A stretch of DNA of 64,000 bases from a virus, in IMG/VR virus record IMGVR_UViG_3300049596_000182, positions 50,225 to 114,224 of that record, one strand, 5' to 3'. Shown piece after piece: positions 58,774 through 64,000 of this stretch (the first letter of the stretch is position 1; every line of letters begins with the position of its first letter). The notes under the pieces are model-generated. The model was not told where the DNA came from, did not search any database, and saw nothing but the letters and a program-made list of their open reading frames with translations. A program made the position numbers and the translations under genes.

Positions 58774-59636
58774 AAATAATAAACGCAACTTATGGGGGTG
58801 TTGATTGTACAAGTATTTTACAATCTAAAGTTAAAAACAATGCGTTAATCATTAGAGCAACCAATGATATTATTGGTGATCCTTCTCCAGGAAACGTTAA
58901 AGAACTTATTGTAGACATGGAGATAGATGGTAACACCTTTACACATAGCGTAAAAGAACATCAATTGTTTGTCTATCCTAAAACTAAAAAAGATAGATTA
59001 GGCATATTTTATTCTAACAATGATACACCTGTTATCTATCCTGCTATCAGAGCATCTTTAGCATCTATTCAAAAAGCTGCAGAAGAAAAAGCAGATATAT
59101 ATACATGTATGTGGTATCATGAGCCTTCTAATCCTTTTACAGAATATATAGCTTGGACAAAAACATCTTCTCATTTGAATCAATTGTTGCAAGTTATGCA
59201 ACTGTTATACAACGCTAGACAAGTTAATAACTATACGTATGTATCTTTCTTAGAACATGATGTATTATATCCAGAAGGATACTTTGATTATCCTGAGTTT
59301 GGTGCAGGTGAAGTTTGGACTAACATGAACTATATGGGAATTAATAAAGACGGTTACCAACCACAAGGTGCCAAGCATGAACCTTTCCACCAAATGACTA
59401 TGAGATTTGATGATGCAATAAAGCATTGCGAATCTATTTTTGAGAATGCATTAATAACTAACAGTGGATTAATGGAACAACAAAATAATAGACATCAATG
59501 GGAGTGTGTAAATCCTGCTATTCACATCAATCATGGTTATCACTTTACATCTCATAATAGCATCTATCTTAAAGAAGGAATCTATCAAGACCATCCGTAT
59601 TGGGGAAGTTTTGAAAAATGGAAACATTTGTTCTAA
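58770..59636 (+). CDS. DUF3395-like domain fused to glycosyltransferase
   Basis: 288 residues. Residues 1-75 match the DUF3395 pattern: INATYGGVDCTSILQSKVKN, then GDPSPGNVKELIVD and HSVKEHQLFVYP. The rest is a glycosyltransferase-like domain with FLEHDVLYPEGYF, where HDVLYP takes the place of a DxD. It overlaps the preceding gene by 4 bases and shares one base (TAATG) with the next. The fusion suggests a carbohydrate or protein-binding module steering the transferase. Confidence 0.7.
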   Translation: MKIINATYGGVDCTSILQSKVKNNALIIRATNDIIGDPSPGNVKELIVDMEIDGNTFTHSVKEHQLFVYPKTKKDRLGIFYSNNDTPVIYPAIRASLASIQKAAEEKADIYTCMWYHEPSNPFTEYIAWTKTSSHLNQLLQVMQLLYNARQVNNYTYVSFLEHDVLYPEGYFDYPEFGAGEVWTNMNYMGINKDGYQPQGAKHEPFHQMTMRFDDAIKHCESIFENALITNSGLMEQQNNRHQWECVNPAIHINHGYHFTSHNSIYLKEGIYQDHPYWGSFEKWKHLF

Positions 59637-60274
59637 TGAAAGTATTAGTATTTACATCCTCTTACAACAGACCTTACATGTTAAGACAGTGTATTCTTAG
59701 TGTAAAGAACCAGAGTGTTAAAAAAATTAAACACAGCGTAAACATTACATCAGAGATGCCATTAGATGCACTGTTATTAATAAATGATTTAGATGACATT
59801 ACTATATCTATTACAGAAAATAATCATACCCATTTTAATAACATAGCAGCTATTAAAGCTGTTGAGAACTACGAGGACTATGATTTGTTTATTAAGATGG
59901 ACGATGATGATATATACAAATCAGATTATGTAAAGAACATAATTGCTTTCTTTAAAACTAATCCTGATGTAGATATAGTGTCTTCAGAAATTAAGTTCCA
60001 ACTTAATGGTACAGAAGTGTATAGTGTAGACGCTAAAGATTTAGGAGGTAACATAGATGTAGAATACAAAATGCCTATGACATATGCTTTTAATAAGAAA
60101 GCCCTTGATGCTATTATCAATCTAGAGAAGAAAGATATTTTTGGATTTGATGATATGACATGGAGGATTATCTGGAAAGCTTATAAATTAAAACATGCAG
60201 TTGTAAACAACTCACAAGAAGTTATATGGCACATACATGGAAAGAATGTATCTACAGCAAGCTTCTTAAAATAA
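59636..60274 (+). CDS. Glycosyltransferase family 2-like protein
   Basis: 212 residues from ATG 59636 (TAATG); an ATG at 59618 inside the previous gene is less likely. GT2 features: VLVFTSSYNRPYMLRQCILSVKNQ at the start and KMDDDDIYKSDYV with the DxD near residue 84-88. It is the last gene of the plus-strand block, ended by a bidirectional terminator. Confidence 0.85.
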   Translation: MKVLVFTSSYNRPYMLRQCILSVKNQSVKKIKHSVNITSEMPLDALLLINDLDDITISITENNHTHFNNIAAIKAVENYEDYDLFIKMDDDDIYKSDYVKNIIAFFKTNPDVDIVSSEIKFQLNGTEVYSVDAKDLGGNIDVEYKMPMTYAFNKKALDAIINLEKKDIFGFDDMTWRIIWKAYKLKHAVVNNSQEVIWHIHGKNVSTASFLK

Positions 60275-60299
60275 GAACTCCCTTTTGTTTTTTGCTCAT

Positions 60300-60335
60300 A
60301 AAAAAAGCCCTCCATTTCTGGGGGGCTTTTTATTA
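60300..60335. terminator. Bidirectional terminator between convergent blocks
   Basis: AAAAAGCCCTCC (60302-60313) pairs with GGGGGGCTTTTT (60320-60331), with runs of T on both strands. It ends both the glycosyltransferase operon (plus) and the basic-protein cluster (minus). Confidence 0.9.
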
Positions 60336-60473
60336 TTTTGATAATTTCTTACCAGTCATAGGAGCCATAGGGCTCTTACCTTTGTTTCTAGTATTATCTG
60401 ATTCCCTCATATAAGGCTTATTAGGCTTAGGGTTCTTAACCTTAGGAGCTAAACGTGGTTTACCTGATTTCAT
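60333..60473 (-). CDS. Small basic protein
   Basis: 46 residues (KSGKPRLAPKVKNPKPNKPYMRESDNTRNKGKSPMAPMTGKKLSK), Lys/Pro-rich, ending in the bidirectional terminator. It begins on the base where the upstream gene stops (TAATG type). Part of the basic-protein cluster; no motif recognised. Confidence 0.65.
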   Translation of the reverse strand: MKSGKPRLAPKVKNPKPNKPYMRESDNTRNKGKSPMAPMTGKKLSK

Positions 60474-61024
60474 TAGCAACCATATTTACATTTGCTCATA
60501 GACTTACCCATCTTAGCTTTACCACTGTAGTTCTTACCAGGTTGTCTACCATAACTACCAAGTTGCATAGATACAGTTTTACCAGACTTAGCAGCAGGGG
60601 CTTTTTTAGCAGCTCTAGCAGCTTTACGTTCTGCTCTAGCTTCTTGACGCTCTTCTTTAGTTTTACCACCAGTTAAGACATTTTTGATAGCTTGACCAGC
60701 TTTTTGAAGAGGACTAGGTCCACCTTGGAAATATCTTTGTCTTTGAGCACCAGTCATGTTTGATACACATCCGCCTCTTTGAGCTTTCTTAATAGTTTTA
60801 CCAGCTTTAGCCTCAGGAGCAGATTTAGCAGCTTTTTTAGCAGCTCTTTTTTCAACTCTTTCTTCTTTGCGTTCTGCTCTTGCATTTTCACGCATTTGCT
60901 TGTTACCAGCTCTTCTTAATTGACCTTCAGTACCACCTCTAAAGAAATTAGTTCTCTCTTGAGAAGACATGTTTGATACACAACCACCCCTTTGGGCTTT
61001 TTTAACCTTTTTAACAGTTGCCAT
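60473..61024 (-). CDS. Lys/Arg/Ala-rich basic protein with two KKAQRGG repeats
   Basis: 183 residues. Two copies of a module beginning KKAQRGGCVSNM (about residues 7-40 and 78-112), with S-x-Q-ER-x2-F-x-GG or similar after each, separated by Lys/Ala helices. The end has a Cys pair (KCKYGC). Charge is very high, so DNA binding or packing in the virion is probable. It resembles the other two KKAQxG proteins in this cluster. No family recognised. Confidence 0.7.
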   Translation of the reverse strand: MATVKKVKKAQRGGCVSNMSSQERTNFFRGGTEGQLRRAGNKQMRENARAERKEERVEKRAAKKAAKSAPEAKAGKTIKKAQRGGCVSNMTGAQRQRYFQGGPSPLQKAGQAIKNVLTGGKTKEERQEARAERKAARAAKKAPAAKSGKTVSMQLGSYGRQPGKNYSGKAKMGKSMSKCKYGC

Positions 61025-61036
61025 TTTTATAAGTTT

Positions 61037-61537
61037 TTATTTTTTAACAATTTTTTTACTAACTTTACCACCAGCTTTTTTCTTTGGTGTTGCACCTTTA
61101 GCATTTATGATTGATTTTACAATCTTTCTGCCATATTTTTTAGGTTTTGCAGGATAATCTTTATATACACCTGATTCTAATCCTTCTAAATACCTACCAG
61201 TACCTTTGAATGTTTTCTTACCACCAGCATAGCCAGTGGTATCAACAGCTAGTCTTCTTTTTGGATAACGAACACCTTTAGTTTCATAAACTAATGAGTC
61301 ACCAGACTGAGCTTTTTTTGCTCTTGCAGCTTTTGCACGCTCTCTTAATGGTATAGACATTTTGCTTGGTGGCTTAACTGAACTTGGTTTAACTGAACGT
61401 AAAGCTCTTTTTTGTACACGAGCAGCTACTCTTTCAGCCCTTTCAGGGTCTTTCTTTTCTATTCTGTGTATTCTGTCATCTTGTGATTTTCTTTTAACAA
61501 GATGATCACCAAGTTGTGCTTTTTTTACCTTTGCCAT
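61037..61537 (-). CDS. Basic protein with KKAQxG motifs
   Basis: 166 residues from ATG 61537; an upstream ATG at 61588 would overlap the next gene and adds no conserved sequence. The start MAKVKKAQLGD is like the starts of its neighbours; a second copy KKAQSGD is near residue 76. A segment with IEKKDPERAERVAARVQKRA aligns with the protein at 62142-62888. Tail is Lys-rich. A virion or nucleoprotein role is suspected. Confidence 0.7.
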   Translation of the reverse strand: MAKVKKAQLGDHLVKRKSQDDRIHRIEKKDPERAERVAARVQKRALRSVKPSSVKPPSKMSIPLRERAKAARAKKAQSGDSLVYETKGVRYPKRRLAVDTTGYAGGKKTFKGTGRYLEGLESGVYKDYPAKPKKYGRKIVKSIINAKGATPKKKAGGKVSKKIVKK

Positions 61538-61538
61538 T

Positions 61539-61979
61539 TTAACAGTTCCATTTACGAAGTGATTTATTAATTCTGCTGTTAGGGTCATTAGCCGTTTTAG
61601 CAGACGTGAGTTTCTTTTTCATACCTGACATTCTAGAACAGAAAGACTTACGTCTACTTGCTGCTTTAGAACCAGCTTTGAGTTTTGAAGGTTTAGTAGT
61701 AACAGCTGTCTTCAGCTTACTACCTGGATTAGCTTTTCTATAAGAAGCTACACCCTTAGCGTTTAAACCACCTTCAGGATTCTTACCTTCTTTTCTTTGC
61801 CATGCTGGGCTAACCTTACCACCGTCCTTTAATGTAGAGCCTTTAAACTCTCCCTTCTTTTTAACAAGAGGACCATTAGGAACAGGAGTGATTTTACCAC
61901 CAGTTCTAAGAACTCCCTTACCAACATAGGCTTCAGCCTTTTGTGGGTTATATACCTTTGTTTTAGGAATTCTAGCCAT
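61539..61979 (-). CDS. DUF6321-like basic protein
   Basis: 146 residues. The block GGLNAKGVASYRKANPGSKLKTAV and KAASRRKSFCSRMSGMKKKLTSA...NDPNSRINKSLRKWNC matches small basic phage proteins known as DUF6321, often found in T4-like phages of water bacteria as virion-associated or unknown. Very basic with two cysteines. It lies 1 base from the preceding KKAQ gene. Confidence 0.72.
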   Translation of the reverse strand: MARIPKTKVYNPQKAEAYVGKGVLRTGGKITPVPNGPLVKKKGEFKGSTLKDGGKVSPAWQRKEGKNPEGGLNAKGVASYRKANPGSKLKTAVTTKPSKLKAGSKAASRRKSFCSRMSGMKKKLTSAKTANDPNSRINKSLRKWNC

Positions 61980-61980
61980 G

Positions 61981-62142
61981 TTATTTACCTTTACGCTTTG
62001 CAGCTATCTTCTTAAATGTTTTAGCAAGAGCTTTAGCCCTACCTGTACAACCAGGTTTTGTGATAGGAGTGCATTTGCCTTCTGTACCTCTAGCCTTAAT
62101 AGACTTAGTTACTTTCTGCATCCACTTTTTATCTGTAGCCAT
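61981..62142 (-). CDS. Small basic protein
   Basis: 53 residues (TDKKWMQKVTKSIKARGTEGKCTPITKPGCTGRAKALAKTFKKIAAKRKGK) with two cysteines in a CTPITKPGC loop. It follows the pattern of short basic phage proteins found with DUF6321 members. Shares a base with its upstream neighbour (TAATG). Confidence 0.65.
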   Translation of the reverse strand: MATDKKWMQKVTKSIKARGTEGKCTPITKPGCTGRAKALAKTFKKIAAKRKGK

Positions 62143-62888
62143 TATTTTTTCTTTTTCATTTTACCACCCATCTTCATCTTTGTAGCACCTAACTGTTTGT
62201 CCTTCTTAAGACTTACAGAGGTTTTAACGTTACGAGGAGGTAAGTTCATTTCTTGAACCTTAGTCCAAGCACCTTTAGGATCAACAGGTCCTACACGCTT
62301 ATTAGAAGCAGTTAATCCAGCCTGAGCTTTCTTAATCTTTCCACCAAGTTTCATACCACCAACTTTATTAACAGAAGATTTTCTTGGTTTTTCTAAACTC
62401 TTCATCATCATTTCTCTCCTTCTAGCAGCATCACTGTCCTTACTCATAGAACGAATAGATAATCTATCTCTTCTAGATCTATCAAATAAATCACCTTCTA
62501 TTCCTCCTGCCATACCAGTTCTTCCTTTAGGTGTAAGAACAGGTGGTTTTTGAACTTGTGTTGTATCACCATCTTGAGCCTTCTTAACTTTAGCACCCTT
62601 CTTAGCAATAACACCACGTCCTTTAAGGATGTCAGCCTTAGTAATCTTACCATCCTTGTTTAAGTCTGGGAATGATTTACCATCTTTAGCTTTAGGTAGC
62701 ATGTTGGAAGCTCTAGAGCCACTGCTCTGAGCAACTCTTTTACCACGTTCTAAACGTGTAGCTCTTTCCTTCATGCGATCAGATACTTTATCAGCTCTGT
62801 CAGGATTTTTTTCTGCTATTCTACCAAGTCTTTTGTATTGTCCTCTTCTAAGTTTAATACCAGATTGGGCTTTTTTAACTTTTGTCAT
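62142..62888 (-). CDS. Basic protein with three KKAQxG motifs and an EF-hand-like loop
   Basis: 248 residues. KKAQSGI starts at about residue 5, KKAQDGD near 103, and KKAQAGL near 187. A loop DLNKDGKITKAD (about 75-86) has the calcium-binding EF-hand spacing D-x-N-x-D-G-x-I-x3-D. IAEKNPDRADKVSDRMKERA (about 23-42) aligns with the protein at 61037. The end is almost pure Lys/Met/Gly. Its role is unknown; calcium-dependent binding in a virion or nucleoprotein complex is possible. Confidence 0.7.
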   Translation of the reverse strand: MTKVKKAQSGIKLRRGQYKRLGRIAEKNPDRADKVSDRMKERATRLERGKRVAQSSGSRASNMLPKAKDGKSFPDLNKDGKITKADILKGRGVIAKKGAKVKKAQDGDTTQVQKPPVLTPKGRTGMAGGIEGDLFDRSRRDRLSIRSMSKDSDAARRREMMMKSLEKPRKSSVNKVGGMKLGGKIKKAQAGLTASNKRVGPVDPKGAWTKVQEMNLPPRNVKTSVSLKKDKQLGATKMKMGGKMKKKK

Positions 62889-62893
62889 CTTAT

Positions 62894-62974
62894 TTATATA
62901 TTAGATTGTTCTAGACATTTAGGACATTGTCCTTCCTCAAGAGCTATTTCATGTATGGAGCAATGATCGTTCAT
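62894..62974 (-). CDS. Tiny zinc-binding-like protein
   Basis: 26 residues (NDHCSIHEIALEEGQCPKCLEQSNI) with C-x2-H and C-P-x-C, enough for one zinc ion. It starts on TAATG with the preceding gene and is followed by the 62888 gene after 5 bases. Too short for certainty. Confidence 0.45.
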   Translation of the reverse strand: MNDHCSIHEIALEEGQCPKCLEQSNI

Positions 62975-63123
62975 TACTTCTTACTCTTAGCCTTGATTTT
63001 CTTTTCCTGCTTAAGCATAGCAGCTGTAGGTTTCTTACCTGAGCCTTTAGCAGCACGAATGTTATCCCACAACCCACGTTGTGAAACAGAACCATCCTTG
63101 CGTTTAATCATTTCTTTTGCCAT
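62974..63123 (-). CDS. Small basic protein
   Basis: 49 residues (AKEMIKRKDGSVSQRGLWDNIRAAKGSGKKPTAAMLKQEKKIKAKSKK). The pattern RKDGSVSQRGLWDNIRA..GSGKKPT is common in small proteins near DUF6321 genes in phages. Very basic. The role is unknown. Confidence 0.65.
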   Translation of the reverse strand: MAKEMIKRKDGSVSQRGLWDNIRAAKGSGKKPTAAMLKQEKKIKAKSKK

Positions 63124-63126
63124 AAC

Positions 63127-63420
63127 TTATTGATTTTCAGCTTCTTTAATAACACCAGCTTCTACTGATCTAGCTAAAACTTGCTCAACCGTATTGTTAG
63201 CTCTGTTAGCTAAAAGGATACGAGCAGCTTCTTCTGTAGCTAATTGTGCACGTAGTGAGTTAAGGATTACACCAAACTCAGCACCGTTGATAACAAAGAT
63301 ATCATCTGTATTCCAGGTGTATTTCTTGTTAGGATCGTACTTAATGGGCTCTTGAACAGGTTCTTGAATATTTACTTCTTCTTGACCTGGAGTTACTTCT
63401 TGTACTAATTCTTCTGACAT
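63127..63420 (-). CDS. Conserved small protein, first gene of the basic-protein cluster
   Basis: 97 residues. Acidic and Gln/Pro-rich N-terminus (EEVNIQEPVQEPIKYDPNKKYTW) then a conserved helix-rich part NTDDIFVINGAEFGVILNSLRAQLATEEAARILLANRANNTVEQVL, common in Bacteroidota phages as far as I recall. A perfect promoter is just upstream (63446-63477), so this begins the operon. Confidence 0.65.
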   Translation of the reverse strand: MSEELVQEVTPGQEEVNIQEPVQEPIKYDPNKKYTWNTDDIFVINGAEFGVILNSLRAQLATEEAARILLANRANNTVEQVLARSVEAGVIKEAENQ

Positions 63421-63445
63421 ATTATATATTTTTTGGTTTTACGAA

Positions 63446-63477
63446 CAAAGATATGTATTTCTACAATATCTACCAAA
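63446..63477 (-). promoter_or_regulatory. Perfect Bacteroidota promoter of the basic-protein cluster
   Basis: On the minus strand TTTG (complement of 63474-63477), 20 bases, then TATCTTTG (complement of 63446-63453), an exact fit to TTTG-N20-TAnnTTTG. The leader to the ATG at 63420 is about 20 bases. Confidence 0.75.
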
Positions 63478-63486
63478 TTTATTTTA

Positions 63487-64000
63487 CTATCTGAACACCT
63501 TCTTTTCCTTCCAAGCTTGATCGTAGTGTATATTCTTATGTGCACCATCATAAACAAGTCCAAAATGGTTTGATAACTTAGTTAAAAAGACATTTTTAGC
63601 ATCTTTATCACATACAAATCCACCTGAATATCTATGTTGTAAGATTCTAGATCCGTTATAATCCCCTAAAGATATTTCCTTACTACGAGGATTAAGATTG
63701 TATCCTTTATGTAGGAACGCTTGACCTAACACTGTAGGACCTGTAACATCTAATGAACTAATGCCATGATTATTAGTCCTAATATTTTTAGCACTTATGT
63801 CAATAGCTTTTGCAATTATTTCATCTCCTGGTTTAGCACACATTACAGCATTATATAAGAAAGACTTATTAGAAGGATCATCTCTAACAAACACTCGATC
63901 AACCCCTTCTGTAAGTTCATCATACGATACTAGAGGAATCTGTGAGAAATCACCGTAACATCCTCCATATACATTTAATATACAATATCTCCAGAAGTCA
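63487..64000 (-). CDS. Partial GT32-like glycosyltransferase
   Basis: The frame is open from the stop at 63487 to the right edge, beyond the GTG at 63894. The upstream residues DFWRYCILNVYGGCYGDFSQ match the GT32/OCH1-type core (D-x2-RY-x-ILY-x-YGG-x-Y-x-D), with YGDFS where the DxD normally lies. Downstream it has GPTVLGQAF. It probably transfers a sugar onto a lipid, glycan or protein. Only the C-terminal ~170 residues are seen. It reads into the promoter of the basic-protein cluster. Confidence 0.75.
   Translation of the reverse strand, partial: DFWRYCILNVYGGCYGDFSQIPLVSYDELTEGVDRVFVRDDPSNKSFLYNAVMCAKPGDEIIAKAIDISAKNIRTNNHGISSLDVTGPTVLGQAFLHKGYNLNPRSKEISLGDYNGSRILQHRYSGGFVCDKDAKNVFLTKLSNHFGLVYDGAHKNIHYDQAWKEKKVFR

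Noticed and set aside
1-64000. CRISPR array, tRNA genes and diversity-generating retroelement
   Set aside because: No regular direct-repeat array, no cloverleaf with a clear T-arm sequence and no reverse transcriptase motif were found by reading; a tRNA could still have been missed.

Overview
The window is a 64 kb piece of a large AT-rich tailed double-stranded DNA phage, open at both ends. The host is very probably a member of the Bacteroidota. The best promoters fit the Bacteroidota pattern TTTG-N19/20-TAnnTTTG, start codons follow A-rich leaders instead of Shine-Dalgarno sequences, and the gene set resembles that of crAss-like phages and their relatives: HU/IHF-like protein next to a terminase-portal-capsid block, P22 gp10-like stabilisation protein, family B polymerase, uracil-DNA glycosylase, Sak4-like ATPase with SSB, rIIA/rIIB. 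This relationship is inferred from protein features; no search was run.

Layout. (1) 1-26.8 kb, minus strand, read right to left: a regulatory start (winged helix, HU/IHF-like, zinc ribbon, small proteins), then terminase large subunit, portal, an SPFH protein, an acidic scaffold-like protein, major capsid protein, connector and tail proteins, a group of modular Thr/Ser-linked fibre proteins (Lcl/DUF1566-like and tail-collar-like ends), a metallophosphoesterase, ring/tail proteins and a 1625-residue stabilisation-like protein. (2) 26.2-28.2 kb: the divergent switch region, with dense short repeats and inverted repeats, a perfect E. coli-type sigma70 promoter match and a long structured leader. 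(3) 27-60.3 kb, plus strand: many small early-type proteins, several of them membrane proteins, then the replication, recombination and nucleotide module (PolB, replisome organiser, DnaB-like helicase, SF2 helicase, Sak4-like ATPase, SSB, Toprim primase, DUF932, UDG, rIIA/rIIB, HNH, PD-(D/E)XK nuclease, B12-dependent RNR, RecA, dUTPase), then a metallopeptidase, a GroES-like protein and three glycosyltransferases. (4) 60.3-64 kb, minus strand: a cluster of small, very basic proteins that share a KKAQxG motif, preceded by a GT32-like glycosyltransferase cut by the window edge. Blocks 3 and 4 converge on a bidirectional terminator at 60.3 kb.

How it works together. The right-hand module copies and repairs the genome and supplies nucleotides (RNR, dUTPase). 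The left module packages DNA and builds a short-tailed or similar virion whose fibres look assembled from interchangeable N-terminal anchors, Thr/Ser linkers and receptor-binding ends. Genes are tightly packed, with many ATGA and TAATG overlaps, which suggests coupled translation. No RNA polymerase, integrase, endolysin, CRISPR array, reverse transcriptase or tRNA gene was recognised here.

Leads most worth following are the KKAQxG basic-protein family, the switchable leader before 28207, the nested stem-loop between rIIA and rIIB, the three-hairpin element behind the capsid gene, the Cys-bounded GTA repeat in the stabilisation-like protein, and changed catalytic residues in the UDG-like, SF2 and PolB proteins.
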